Source of the DNA: Melioribacteraceae bacterium
GTDB taxonomy: Bacteria > Bacteroidota > Ignavibacteria > Ignavibacteriales > Melioribacteraceae
Assembly (NCBI GenBank): GCA_022181065.1
Contig: BQMY01000116.1
Span: 1 to 64,000, forward strand
Reading direction: 5' to 3'
Length of the DNA stretch: 64,000 bases
Positions 18,883-28,023 of this stretch are shown piece after piece; within the stretch, counting starts at the first letter, position 1, and every line of letters starts with the position of its first letter. Position numbers and translations under genes: made by a program. The notes beneath the pieces were generated by a model. That model searched no databases and was not told the origin of the DNA. It saw nothing but the letters and a program-made list of their open reading frames with translations.

Positions 18883-20333
18883 AATTCCTTACGAAGTCTG
18901 GCAACAGGTATTCCGAGTTGCTCCCTGTATTTTGCAACTGTACGGCGCGCTATCTGGATACCTTTTCCTTTAAGTATTTTCGCGATTTTATCATCACTGT
19001 AAGGCGCGCTTTTTTTCTCGTTATCACAAATCTCTTTTATCAGTTCTTTGATATGTTTGTTGGAAACCTCGGTGCCATCGTCAGTTGACAATCCTTCACT
19101 GAAGAAAAATTTAAGTTCATGAATACCCGCCGGTGACTCTACATATTTACCGTTCACCACCCTGCTGATCGTAGAAATATCCATCATAACTTCGTCAGCG
19201 ATATCTTTATAGATCATAGGTTTCAGGGCTTTGGGGCCAAACTCGAAAAATTCAAACTGTTTCTCAACTATCGCGCGCATAATTTTGAGGAGTGTCTGCC
19301 TTCTCTGCTGAATTGAAGCGATAAACCACTTGGCGGATTCAAACTTTTCACGCAAGAATTTATGTGTCTCTTTTTCACGGGTCGAGATTTTACGTTTCCG
19401 CTTGTTCGAATTTATCATTTCAAGATAAGTTTTGCTTATCGTAACCGAAGGGGCGCTTTTATCATTAAGTGAAACTATATAAGTGTCATCAACTTTTTCA
19501 ATAAGAAAATCGGGAGTGATCTGATTTGCCTGTTCATTATCAATATTTCCTTCGCCCGGTTTCGGATTAAGCTTATGAATAAGGTCGAGTATTGCTTTGA
19601 GAGTGTCGCGAGTTAATTCCATGTTCTTCTGGATTGCGTCAAAACGTTTGTTCGCGAAATCATCAAAATAATCATTTAGCAGTTTTTCAGCCAGATAGGT
19701 GTAATATGGATCGAAAGAACCATATTTCAACTGCAGCAACAAGCACTCTCTCAGATCAGCGGCAGCGATGCCCGGTGGGTCGAATTGTTTAATTAAATCT
19801 AAAACTTTCCCCGCCTCTTCCATCGTAATTTCAATGTGATCGAACATTTTCATTTCAGCAACGAGTTTTTCAAGATTAGCCTTGAAGTAGCCGTCACGGT
19901 CGAGGTTGTAAATAATGTTTTCACCAAGAGTAAACTGTGCTTCATCAAGATCAACCATATGGAGTTGGTCAATCAGATTTTCACGTAAAGTTGAACGAGC
20001 CGGAGCTAGTGGCTGCAATTTGTCCTCATCCTGCTGTGAGGAACCATAAACGCTGTCATCAATATCAGAATCGTTCATGAAATCTTCTATTTCAAACTCA
20101 TCGTCACTCGACAACTCCTTGTCATCAGCATCGTCGGAGTCACTATTCTCAGCCTGATCTTCCATCAGTTCCATCTCGTCAAATTCACCTTCTTCGAGAA
20201 TAGGGTTGAGTTCAAGCTCGGTTTTAATTCTCTGTTCAAGATTCAGAGCGTTTAGCTGCAGCAGTTTCTGATACTGAATCTGTTGCGGAGACAATTTTTG
20301 TTGCTGTGATAACCTTTGTTGTAATGAAAGCAT
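18879..20333 (-). CDS. rpoN: RNA polymerase sigma-54 factor
   Basis: 484 aa. It has the N-terminal activator-interacting glutamine/leucine-rich region (LSLQQRLSQQQKLSPQQIQYQ), a very acidic region II at about 50-105, a core-binding domain, and the near-invariant RpoN box ARRTVAKYRE at residues 462-471. Role: directs polymerase to -24/-12 promoters, needing an AAA+ enhancer-binding protein. None is encoded in the window, so its regulon lies elsewhere. Confidence 0.97.
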   Translation of the reverse strand: MLSLQQRLSQQQKLSPQQIQYQKLLQLNALNLEQRIKTELELNPILEEGEFDEMELMEDQAENSDSDDADDKELSSDDEFEIEDFMNDSDIDDSVYGSSQQDEDKLQPLAPARSTLRENLIDQLHMVDLDEAQFTLGENIIYNLDRDGYFKANLEKLVAEMKMFDHIEITMEEAGKVLDLIKQFDPPGIAAADLRECLLLQLKYGSFDPYYTYLAEKLLNDYFDDFANKRFDAIQKNMELTRDTLKAILDLIHKLNPKPGEGNIDNEQANQITPDFLIEKVDDTYIVSLNDKSAPSVTISKTYLEMINSNKRKRKISTREKETHKFLREKFESAKWFIASIQQRRQTLLKIMRAIVEKQFEFFEFGPKALKPMIYKDIADEVMMDISTISRVVNGKYVESPAGIHELKFFFSEGLSTDDGTEVSNKHIKELIKEICDNEKKSAPYSDDKIAKILKGKGIQIARRTVAKYREQLGIPVARLRKEL

Positions 20334-20335
20334 AT

Positions 20336-20902
20336 CTATCTCCCGGCTAATTCAACCAATTTATTGTACCAGCCTTCACCGAATTTTCTAATTAACGCGT
20401 CTTTACAAAATTCCAGAGTAGAAATTCCCGTTACCAAACCGTTTGAAAGAGCGGGCTTACACTCCTGATACTCTTCAAACCTGAGTATTGGTCCGCCAAA
20501 ATCCGCAATACGAATAGGGAAAAGATGGCACGAAATCGGTTTTCGGAATTCTGTTTCACCTTCAAAATACATTTTTTCAATTATACACTTTGCTACACCA
20601 TGCTCATATACGGCGAACACGCAATCTTTATTGTTGATACTGCTGATCATCAGATCGCCATCTTTGTCTTCCCAAAAGCCCGAATCATTTATGATTCTTT
20701 TGTTCGATTCAGGCAGGCGTTCCATTATCTTGTCAAGCATATCCTCTATAATTTTAATCTCTTCTTCATCTGTAGGGGCGCCATATTCACTTTCCATTGT
20801 GCAGCAGGCACCTTTACATTTATTGAGATCGCAAGTAAATTTAATATCAGAGATATCTTTATTTATCAGCACTTCATCTATGTCGTAAAAAGAGTCTTTC
20901 AT
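20336..20902 (-). CDS. DUF3109 (YkgJ-like) cysteine-cluster protein
   Basis: 188 aa. Cysteines cluster as in the DUF3109/YkgJ group: FTCDLNKCKGACC near the start, later KDCVFAVYEHGVAKC, SCHLFPIRI and ECKPAL. Family knowledge: the cysteines probably bind zinc or an iron-sulfur cluster; the function is unknown. It precedes rpoN by 2 bp and is probably the first gene of the rpoN-hslU run. Confidence 0.82.
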   Translation of the reverse strand: MKDSFYDIDEVLINKDISDIKFTCDLNKCKGACCTMESEYGAPTDEEEIKIIEDMLDKIMERLPESNKRIINDSGFWEDKDGDLMISSINNKDCVFAVYEHGVAKCIIEKMYFEGETEFRKPISCHLFPIRIADFGGPILRFEEYQECKPALSNGLVTGISTLEFCKDALIRKFGEGWYNKLVELAGR

Positions 20903-21030
20903 ACCTTGGAATAATTTTTGCTATAAATGTAACTATTTTACCCGACTTATAAAATAGAATTCACATTTCCTGAATTCCTAACTATTATTTTAATAAATTT
21001 TGGCTGTAAGTCAACAATATTAGTAATGAC

Positions 21031-21801
21031 ATGATGAATCTGAACAATAAAAATATACTCATCACCGGCGCCTCGCGTGGAATTGGTTTCGGAGTAGTGG
21101 AAAAACTTCTGAAAGAACACAATTGTAACATCGCTACAGTCTCAAGAAAAATCGATTCACTCGATGAACTTTTCTCCAATGCGAGAAAAGGCGATAGAAA
21201 ATTTAAAGCATATTCGTGTGATGTAACCGAAAAGCAATCGGTCGCGGAGACATATAAAAATATTACTTCTGACTTTGGTGAGATTGATATTGCTATACTT
21301 AACGCAGGGGTTGGTTATCTGGTTACACCGGAAACGTTTAATTCTGAGTTTGCGGAGAAGACTTTCGCGGTCAACTTTTTGGGTGTGATCTACTTTATTG
21401 AGCAGCTTCTGCCATCTATGATCGAAAGGAAATCGGGAATTATTGCCGGTGTGTCAAGCCTCGCTGATGCCAGAGGATTTTCAGGCAGCGGTTTTTATTG
21501 TGCTTCGAAAGCGGCACTATCAACCTATCTTGAAGGTTTACGAATTGAATTGTTTAGTTACGGTATTAAAGTTATTACTATTAAACCGGGTTTTGTAAAG
21601 ACCGATATGACCGACCAAAATAACTTTGACATGCCCTTCCTGATGGATATCCATAAATCGGCAGACTATATTATTAACGGAATAAAAAAGGAGAAGCGGG
21701 AAATAGCATACCCGTTCGCCACTGCGTTCGGTTCAAAGCTTATTCGCAAACTACCTGATACATTTTATGAATTCCTGGCGAAACGATTTAAACTCGGTTA
21801 G
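21031..21801 (+). CDS. SDR-family oxidoreductase
   Basis: 256 aa. Classical short-chain dehydrogenase: nucleotide loop ITGASRGIG (11-19), an NAG motif (ILNAGVGY), a catalytic Ser in AGVSSLA, and Tyr/Lys in YCASKAA near 155-159, then KPGFVKTDM. Role: NAD(P)H-dependent reduction or oxidation of a small molecule; the substrate is not predictable. Its last bases overlap the 3' end of the convergent downstream gene by 4 bp. A start one codon later (second Met) is possible. Confidence 0.9.
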   Translation: MMNLNNKNILITGASRGIGFGVVEKLLKEHNCNIATVSRKIDSLDELFSNARKGDRKFKAYSCDVTEKQSVAETYKNITSDFGEIDIAILNAGVGYLVTPETFNSEFAEKTFAVNFLGVIYFIEQLLPSMIERKSGIIAGVSSLADARGFSGSGFYCASKAALSTYLEGLRIELFSYGIKVITIKPGFVKTDMTDQNNFDMPFLMDIHKSADYIINGIKKEKREIAYPFATAFGSKLIRKLPDTFYEFLAKRFKLG

Positions 21802-22175
21802 TCGGTTAACTCAAACTCCATAGTACGTTCATAATATTTTGGCTGAATTATGCCACGCGCGTATAACGAATTCTCACCTTCATCATAGCGCAGCAGGTAA
21901 GCGTTATTTATTCTGGGGTGCATACTTAATATATCAGATGGTCTGAATCCCTTAACCTTAAATATTTTCTCACCGATTTTTAATTCTCCCTTGCCTTCAG
22001 ATACAAAAGCTGTGTACCAGCTCTCCTCTGACAGATTCCATGATCGGGCAAACAATCTCTCTCCAACGTTAACAATCCATATCTCGGTAAACCGGGTTCT
22101 CTCTTTACCCGCTTTCACTTCAATAAGTGACGTGTTCTGCATCGCTTCGATAATTGGTTTGTTCCTGAATTCCAT
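21798..22175 (-). CDS. DUF2255-like small protein
   Basis: 125 aa, cytosolic. The pattern KAGKERTRFTEIWIVNVGERLFARSWNLSEESWYTAFVSEGKGELKIG resembles DUF2255 and the related deazaflavin/FMN-binding split-barrel proteins (arginine-rich strand, then W/Y-rich strand). No cofactor site can be confirmed by eye. Convergent with the SDR gene. Confidence 0.6.
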   Translation of the reverse strand: MEFRNKPIIEAMQNTSLIEVKAGKERTRFTEIWIVNVGERLFARSWNLSEESWYTAFVSEGKGELKIGEKIFKVKGFRPSDILSMHPRINNAYLLRYDEGENSLYARGIIQPKYYERTMEFELTD

Positions 22176-22347
22176 TTTAAGCCCGTAATTTGATTAAAAA
22201 TCGATTTTTATGTTTTAGCAACACCAAACAGCATTTTTTTTACTGTCTCTGCTCCCCGCATCCCGCCTTCGTCTCCCGAAATACCGGACTTCAGGAATTA
22301 TCGACCTGTTTTGCTGCAGCTCCAAAAAAATTACATACTTTTTAAGG

Positions 22348-22399
22348 TCCTCCTTTTGAAGGAGGTGGATTCCGACAATAGTCGGAAGACGGAGGATGA
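22348..22399 (+). repeat. Dispersed palindromic element, family R1
   Basis: Architecture: TCCTCC, loop, GGAGG, TGGA, hairpin TTCCGAC/GTCGGAA, then ACGGAGGATGA. The 5' pyrimidine strand can pair with either downstream GGAGG. Other copies at 24919, 48271, 48612, 48829, 49129, 49439, 49704 and 56626. Confidence 0.75.
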
Positions 22400-22423
22400 T
22401 TTTATAATTTATATGACTGTTAG

Positions 22424-22471
22424 TCATCCCCCATTCCGATTGCCATCGGAATTCCCCCCTTCTAAGGGGGA
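22424..22471 (-). repeat. Inverted, diverged R1 element
   Basis: Read on the minus strand it has CCCCC, GGGGG, hairpin ATTCCGAT/ATCGGAAT, then GGGGGATGA. The same order as R1, with matching changes in all three pairing strands. Confidence 0.65.
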
Positions 22472-22567
22472 CATGATAATTAACCAAGGGACAGCCCAAC
22501 GCACAAGGCATCCCTTCAATACACTCTCATTTTCTGGATTCAACTCTAAAAATTCCGGTATTATGAT

Positions 22568-24169
22568 CTACCACTTTTCATCATATTTATTCCAGAGAAA
22601 ATCTCCCAAATCCCACGCTTTATCAATTATCTCACTCGCGTGTTTATTTGAATAATCTGTTAGTTTTTTAAGAGCAGCCGACCTGTCATTATCAAGCATT
22701 TCGACAACTTCTTTTTCGATATCCGACTGATTTGCGAAAAGGTTTTGCTGATATTCATCCCAAACAGACATCACATCATGCCGCATATCTCCCCATCGCT
22801 GCGAAGTTAGCGTACTTAATCTGTTGAATGCCCACCATGCGGCATCACGCGAAAATCCGGTCTCCCGTCCGCATACTTTGTAAGTGTCCGGTACATCTGT
22901 GATTCCGGAGTACAACGGTGTATAAACGGAAGTCGCCACATTATCCCACGCAAACCAGACAACACCGCCAACTTCCGGAGGTAGCCAATTCCTCAACTGA
23001 ATTATCGTTGCGTATGTAGTGTACCATCTCGCGATAGTTCTTTCACCGAGCTTGTTCCAGCCACCATTAATTTTGAACAATGGCATCTGATCGTAGGGCA
23101 TGAACGGATTCGCGTGAGGGGATATCTCAAACTCTCCTTTCGGGTTTTGCCAGGTAATATATTTTACAGGATTAAATGGAGTTCCTTCATAATAATCCCT
23201 GAAAATTTCAATCATTTTATCCAAAGTTATTTTTTCATCAGGCTTGATCGAGAAAGGATATGTTTCAGCGTTCGGGTCAAGATTCAATGAAGGAGCAGCC
23301 AACTGAAAAGCCCTCCATTCTCTGCGGCGTGAGCTCAAACTTCTTCTCCCGTCGGGGTCATAGGCATAACAAAACCGGAACGGTTCTTTATCTGGGTTCC
23401 ACCAACCACTGTCAATCGCGACCTGAAAAACATTATCCGAAGCCATAAAATAATCCGGGTTATCGAGGTCTATCTCCATGATCCTGCTTGCATTGGCGTT
23501 AACACCAATATGCCCATCAGGTATTCTCTGAGCTGCCCAGATGGAACCTTTCTTTCCCTGCCCGGGTCCAACTATCTCAAAATGCCAAACCTCTTCCGGA
23601 TCAGCGAAAGTGTAGCACTCGCCGCCATCAATCCAGCCGTAAGTTTCAGTAACTTCAGCGGCTATTTTTATCGCCTCCCTCGCTGTAGCGGCGCGTTCCA
23701 TAATAATTTCAGAAAACTCCTCGTATTGAATAAGTCCGTTATCCGACCTCAATGTTTCTCTACCTCCAAAGGTAGATTCACCCATCGCGAACTGCTGATC
23801 ATTTATACATCTTATTATCGAGTTGATATACCCGTAGGTTTTTTCAACCTGAGGGATTTCACCTGCGGGAACGAATTTGTATCTCGGCATGACGGAATTT
23901 TCATCCGGAACCTTTTTATGAACAACTCTTTTTGAGTCGGATGGATAAGTTTTCGCGGGGATTATAGTTACATCTGTACGGTCCTTGTGACCATCCATGG
24001 TGTGGGAGGTCATAACTGAGCCGTCAAAAGAAGCGTCTTTCCCGACAGTAACTGTGGTGCAGCCATCTTTGTGTTCCATGGCTTCTTCGATGGTTTCATT
24101 CTGCGCAAAAACTGAAATAGCACTTACAAGTAATAACACAGGAAAAAATTTCAGGAGGGTTTTCAACAT
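22568..24169 (-). CDS. Secreted C69-family dipeptidase (PepD-like)
   Basis: 533 aa. Signal peptide about 1-22 (ending VFAQ). The N-terminal nucleophile after propeptide removal would be Cys37 in DGCTTVTVGKDASFDG, the family signature, followed by HTMDGH and GESTFGGRETL. Role: Ntn-hydrolase dipeptidase. Export suggests it acts on peptides in the periplasm or outside, fitting the other secreted peptidases in the window. Length is normal for the family. Confidence 0.88.
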   Translation of the reverse strand: MLKTLLKFFPVLLLVSAISVFAQNETIEEAMEHKDGCTTVTVGKDASFDGSVMTSHTMDGHKDRTDVTIIPAKTYPSDSKRVVHKKVPDENSVMPRYKFVPAGEIPQVEKTYGYINSIIRCINDQQFAMGESTFGGRETLRSDNGLIQYEEFSEIIMERAATAREAIKIAAEVTETYGWIDGGECYTFADPEEVWHFEIVGPGQGKKGSIWAAQRIPDGHIGVNANASRIMEIDLDNPDYFMASDNVFQVAIDSGWWNPDKEPFRFCYAYDPDGRRSLSSRRREWRAFQLAAPSLNLDPNAETYPFSIKPDEKITLDKMIEIFRDYYEGTPFNPVKYITWQNPKGEFEISPHANPFMPYDQMPLFKINGGWNKLGERTIARWYTTYATIIQLRNWLPPEVGGVVWFAWDNVATSVYTPLYSGITDVPDTYKVCGRETGFSRDAAWWAFNRLSTLTSQRWGDMRHDVMSVWDEYQQNLFANQSDIEKEVVEMLDNDRSAALKKLTDYSNKHASEIIDKAWDLGDFLWNKYDEKW

Positions 24170-24264
24170 ATATATCCATTATTTTTAGTTTCGTAATTTG
24201 CGACAAGATATAAAAAAGCAATTAATTAAGAAACAATTATCGTACAATATAACCGATTTTAGTT

Positions 24265-24840
24265 ATGCTTTTACTTGGTATTGATTTAGGCGGCAGAACC
24301 ACAAATAAAACAGCGGTTTCACTGCTCGACTCTGAAAACCGAAGTGTGGAAGTTTATTCATCCGAAGATGTTGGAAGGGTTACAGCCAAAAATGACGCGA
24401 ATTTTATAAATTTTGTTAACAATCTAAATGCTGATATAATCGGGATTGACGCCCCTCTATCTCTTCCCGATTTCACAAAACCGGACTATCTGTATCGTAA
24501 AGCCGACAAAGTCGCCGGTGCCTTATCCCCAATGACAATTGGTGAGATTACAGCAAGGGCGATATTCCTTAGTCACAATCTTAACGCACCGACATTTGAA
24601 GTTTACCCAAAAAGTCTTCTGAAATTGCACAATTTACCTTCCACCGGATACAAAAACGATCCATCAAAACTTATCACAATTGTAGAAGCAATAAAACAGA
24701 TATACTCCATTCAAATTAATGATTTTCCACTTACTGGTGATAACGTTGATTCGATATTATGTTCTGTGGTTTTGCTGCATTACATAGAAGGAAACTATGA
24801 AATGTATGGTGAAGAAAACGGGTTTATCCTGCCCGGGTGA
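24265..24840 (+). CDS. DUF429 protein (RNase H-like fold)
   Basis: 191 aa. N-terminal acidic strand LGIDLGGRTTNKTAVSL and a second aspartate strand IIGIDAPLSLP, then EVYPKSLLKL and GDNVDSILCSVVLL. This is the DUF429 pattern, predicted to share the RNase H/actin-like fold with conserved acidic residues. Biochemical role unknown. It stands alone, divergent from the C69 peptidase gene. Confidence 0.75.
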   Translation: MLLLGIDLGGRTTNKTAVSLLDSENRSVEVYSSEDVGRVTAKNDANFINFVNNLNADIIGIDAPLSLPDFTKPDYLYRKADKVAGALSPMTIGEITARAIFLSHNLNAPTFEVYPKSLLKLHNLPSTGYKNDPSKLITIVEAIKQIYSIQINDFPLTGDNVDSILCSVVLLHYIEGNYEMYGEENGFILPG

Positions 24841-24918
24841 AAGACTTTTAACTATTCATAAAGAGCGATATAGTCGGTACTCAGTATTTTGCACTTTTGC
24901 ATGAATTCTACTCAAAAG

Positions 24919-24990
24919 TCATCCTCCCGAATGCTTTCGGGACAGGTTCCCGGAGGTGGATTCCGACACAAGTCGGAAGACGGAGGATGA
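24919..24990 (+). repeat. R1 element with an internal extra hairpin
   Basis: TCATCCTCC at the left end pairs perfectly with GGAGGATGA at the right end. Between them lie a CCCGAA/TTCGGG hairpin, a second GGAGG and TTCCGAC/GTCGGAA. It lies between the convergent DUF429 and TlpA-like genes. Confidence 0.7.
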
Positions 24991-25043
24991 TTTATTTTGA
25001 CTAGACTCTCATCCCCCGTGTATTTCATTACAATTTTCGGTTA

Positions 25044-25646
25044 CTATCTCTGCTCACTTTCCAGCAATTTATTTATTACTGTCTCATAAACAGAATGTGG
25101 CACTAACTGGTCATAACGTGAAACAATATTCCCCTTCTGATCAATAATGAAAGAAGTTGGAATAGATATTATGTTTCCATAATCCTGCACAATCTTGTTT
25201 GTACCCTGAACAATCGGATAGTTAATGTTATATTCTTTCATGAAGGGAACAATATCATCAACGGTACTACCATCTCTTGTGATACCATCAAGTGAAATAC
25301 CAATTACTTCAACACCTTTTTCGGCATAATCTTCCTTCAATTTCACCAGATCAGGAACACCTTTCCGACATGGTCCACACCATGTTGCCCAAAAATCGAT
25401 GATCACAACCTTACCGGAAAAGTCAGAAAGTGAAACTGTTTCTCCCTCCATATTAAGCAAAGTGAAATTCGGCGCTTTTGTTTCCACTTTCGGGGCATCG
25501 GCTCTATAATCCGGCGGATAGGGCCCTTCAGCTTCTTCACCACTGATATTATTCACAATAAAAAATATGACTACAGCAACGAAAAAGAGTGTTGTATACA
25601 ATCTGCTCCGCTGTTTTTTATCTAGTTCGGAAAATTTGAACGCCAT
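25044..25646 (-). CDS. TlpA-like membrane-anchored thioredoxin
   Basis: 200 aa. One N-terminal membrane anchor (about 17-33), then a thioredoxin fold with the AhpC/TSA-TlpA start NFTLLNMEGETVSLSDF, active site WATWCGPC (Cys90, Cys93) and cis-Pro in ISIPTSFII. Role: periplasm-facing thiol reductant, for example for cytochrome c or metal-centre assembly. It lies in a minus-strand redox cluster with a DUF1858 protein, a CxxC-poor membrane protein and a PDO. Confidence 0.9.
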   Translation of the reverse strand: MAFKFSELDKKQRSRLYTTLFFVAVVIFFIVNNISGEEAEGPYPPDYRADAPKVETKAPNFTLLNMEGETVSLSDFSGKVVIIDFWATWCGPCRKGVPDLVKLKEDYAEKGVEVIGISLDGITRDGSTVDDIVPFMKEYNINYPIVQGTNKIVQDYGNIISIPTSFIIDQKGNIVSRYDQLVPHSVYETVINKLLESEQR

Positions 25647-25691
25647 AAACTCCTCAATCTGAAAAAATAAAGTTGAAAGATAAAAAATATA

Positions 25692-25904
25692 TCAGGCGTT
25701 TGCCATCACATTTAGTTCATCAACAAATCGGGTAACATCATCATCACCGTAGCCTTTTTCTTTGGCGGCAGATTCTAAACTTCCCCAAATCGGTTCTCCG
25801 CAGCGCAAACATCTGATTCCATTATCTTTCAGGTATACAACCGATTCAGGTAAAATGTTCACAAGGTCTTCAATTTCGATATCTTTAGTTATTTTCTTTT
25901 CCAT
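25692..25904 (-). CDS. DUF1858 redox-disulfide domain protein
   Basis: 70 aa from the ATG at 25904; a GTG nine bases upstream is an alternative. It matches the small DUF1858 domain (associated with hybrid-cluster proteins): helix IEDLVNILPESVVYLKDNGI, then CLRCGEPIWGSLESAAKEKGY with a CxxC pair. Probably a cytosolic disulfide or metal-binding module. Overlaps the 3' end of the next upstream gene by about 20 bp. Confidence 0.75.
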   Translation of the reverse strand: MEKKITKDIEIEDLVNILPESVVYLKDNGIRCLRCGEPIWGSLESAAKEKGYGDDDVTRFVDELNVMANA

Positions 25905-26112
25905 TCGCTTCACTCACGGGTTTCTTTCTGGTTGGCACAGCAAGGATCAATCCCATAAAAGCTCCGTAAAGAGTAGAAATATACGGATTGCTTGTAATAG
26001 GACAACTACCTCCCGCGTTGCAACCAATAAAATAATAGTAAGCATAACCGAGAAGGGCACCTGCACCGGTCGTCAGAATACCCTTAACAATAGTTTTTTT
26101 ATCTAAAATCAT
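25885..26112 (-). CDS. Small DUF6132-like membrane protein
   Basis: 75 aa with two predicted membrane helices (about 10-30 and 45-63). Between them is FIGCNAGGSCPITSNP, a Cys-rich loop typical of the DUF6132 group found beside thiol-redox genes. Role unknown; maybe a membrane partner of the thioredoxin-like proteins here. Its 3' end overlaps the DUF1858 start. Confidence 0.65.
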   Translation of the reverse strand: MILDKKTIVKGILTTGAGALLGYAYYYFIGCNAGGSCPITSNPYISTLYGAFMGLILAVPTRKKPVSEANGKENN

Positions 26113-26125
26113 AAAGCCTTTCTTT

Positions 26126-26764
26126 CTATAGCTGATTTATTTTTTCAAGTACCATCGCTTCAGGTGCGGCACCTTCAATAAATTCCGTTTCGTTAATTAC
26201 TGTTCTTGGAACTCCTTTTACATTATAACGCTGCGAAAGTTGCGGAAATTCCGTTGCCTCAACCATTTCTGCTTTTACGTTTTTATTCAAGTAAGCCATA
26301 CGGAACGCGGTAACTACCGCCTGCGGACAATATGGACAGGTTGGGGTCACAAACACCTGCATATGAGTTGGTTTATCAATACGTTTGATTGATTCCACAA
26401 CATCGGGTGCCAAACCGGTATCGCCTGTACCAAAAATATTTATTGATTCGAGAAGAGAAGAAAACTCATATCCGCTAGGAATTCCATAAAACTTGACACC
26501 GTAATCATTCATATCTTCATCAAGAATTACGGTAGCCGGAATTTTATCCACGTTATACTTCTCAACCAAGTCTTTATCTTTTACAAAATCTTTGATCTCA
26601 AGATTTATCTTGTCCGAAATCTCTGATAACTCCGTTAATATTGCTCTGGTTTCTTTACAATACTGACATTCAAATTCCTGTGTGAAAAATAGCACGTTCA
26701 CTTTTTTTGTAAGTACGGCTAATATCTTTTGTAGTTCGCCTTTTAATTTTTCATCGATATACAT
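26126..26764 (-). CDS. Protein disulfide oxidoreductase (PDO), two thioredoxin folds
   Basis: 212 aa. Two glutaredoxin/thioredoxin units in tandem: unit 1 with CQYC (Cys33, Cys36) and cis-Pro in DKIPATVI, unit 2 with CPYC (Cys142, Cys145) and cis-Pro in KGVPRTVI. This is the PDO architecture known from thermophilic archaea and bacteria, where it supports intracellular disulfides or acts as thioredoxin. No signal peptide. First gene of the redox cluster. Confidence 0.9.
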   Translation of the reverse strand: MYIDEKLKGELQKILAVLTKKVNVLFFTQEFECQYCKETRAILTELSEISDKINLEIKDFVKDKDLVEKYNVDKIPATVILDEDMNDYGVKFYGIPSGYEFSSLLESINIFGTGDTGLAPDVVESIKRIDKPTHMQVFVTPTCPYCPQAVVTAFRMAYLNKNVKAEMVEATEFPQLSQRYNVKGVPRTVINETEFIEGAAPEAMVLEKINQL

Positions 26765-26899
26765 GTAAAACTCCTTATGTTTTTAGAAGTTTAGATGTGA
26801 AATAAATAAAAAAGATTCAGGATAGCTTATTGCTCTTGTGAATACTATTTAATAGATTTATTTTACCAAAAAAGATGTAATTAGAAAATGGAGTTTTAG

Positions 26900-27691
26900 A
26901 TGGCTGAATATCAGAAACATCTTTACATGATAGTTTTTCCAATAAATGCGTTAGTTGCTTCACAGCTTGAACCGGATAAATTCGGTGAACACTACACTAT
27001 GAGGAGCGCGAAGCACGCCGCCGGTAAAGTTATATTTGCTGAAATAGATATAAATTATCGCGACCCTTATTTTGATATCGACTTATTCCTTGAACAAACT
27101 GTACCTCACTCAGATGGTCAACCCAAGAAAACCAAGTTTATCAGTTCTTACAACGTACTTGAACATGTTAGTCTTGACGCGATCCAGAAGTTGTTCCTTG
27201 TAACAGCCAATGGGAAAGTTCTCCCACTTAAACCATCCGAATATACTGCGCAGAATGAGCCCGGTTTGATAAGACTCTTTCAGGAAATCCAGCCTTTGGA
27301 AAATCTTGTCGGTTCAACAAAAGATCAACGTGAATTCGGTAAGTTTATCACAACGGGACACAAATCAAAGGGTGCTCCAAAGATCATGTTTACACAAATC
27401 GATTTTAACATTGAAAGATTTTTGGAAGTTAACCGCAACAAGGATATTTACCAGATTGATCTCCCCGGTGTTAACGCATATCACTTCTATGATTGTATTA
27501 CAGAATTACAGCGTAAACCTGATAAACTGATCAAAACAATCAGTCTTGGAAGTCTGCTGAGAGAAATCTCGTACAAATTTATCCGTCACGGATTCTGGTT
27601 TGCCGCCGGTGATGAATTGAAATTCTTCCCGATGCCGACAAACAACGAACTTGAAAACGAATATTTCTACTGGTGGAAATACGTGAGATAA
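26900..27691 (+). CDS. Conserved protein of unknown function
   Basis: 263 aa, cytosolic, no membrane segment. A GGAG ribosome site precedes the start. I do not recognise a family. Visible features: AEYQKHLYMIVFPINALVASQLEPDKFGEHYT at the start, a mixed alpha/beta composition, and an aromatic end (EYFYWWKYVR). Single gene flanked by a divergent redox operon and its own strong terminator, so it is independently expressed and probably real. Confidence 0.7.
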   Translation: MAEYQKHLYMIVFPINALVASQLEPDKFGEHYTMRSAKHAAGKVIFAEIDINYRDPYFDIDLFLEQTVPHSDGQPKKTKFISSYNVLEHVSLDAIQKLFLVTANGKVLPLKPSEYTAQNEPGLIRLFQEIQPLENLVGSTKDQREFGKFITTGHKSKGAPKIMFTQIDFNIERFLEVNRNKDIYQIDLPGVNAYHFYDCITELQRKPDKLIKTISLGSLLREISYKFIRHGFWFAAGDELKFFPMPTNNELENEYFYWWKYVR

Positions 27692-27712
27692 AATTTCTCA
27701 CCACAAATTTTC

Positions 27713-27742
27713 AAAACCCCGGCATATCACCGGGGTTTTTTG
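27713..27742 (+). terminator. Intrinsic terminator
   Basis: AAAACCCCGG, loop CATATCA, CCGGGGTTTTTT, 22 bp after the stop of the unknown gene. Confidence 0.9.
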
Positions 27743-28023
27743 TTATATGGATTTATCATCTGAACTCCCGACCCTTCGACAACGCTGAGGGATCTTTTAC
27801 CAGCTAAAGTGTGTCTGTGGGGTTAAAGAATATTCTTCCCTTCCCGCTATATGGCAAAAGGACTTATATCTTTGTCATACCCGTGCATCCGCCGTTGGCG
27901 GAGGGTATCCAGCTGTTTTGAAAATTTTCGCGAATTATATTAACAGAACTCCCCTTCGATCTACATGTGATTGGTAAGTAACGTCCTGAAGTGACATAGT
28001 TAATTTAAGTATTCTCTCTAAAA

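Larger units (their letters stand above)
22176..22567. other. 392-bp gap filled by two opposed palindromic elements
   Basis: No credible gene. It contains the repeat elements at 22348-22399 and, inverted, at 22424-22471, plus low-complexity flanks. Small reading frames here run through the repeats and were discarded. Confidence 0.6.
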
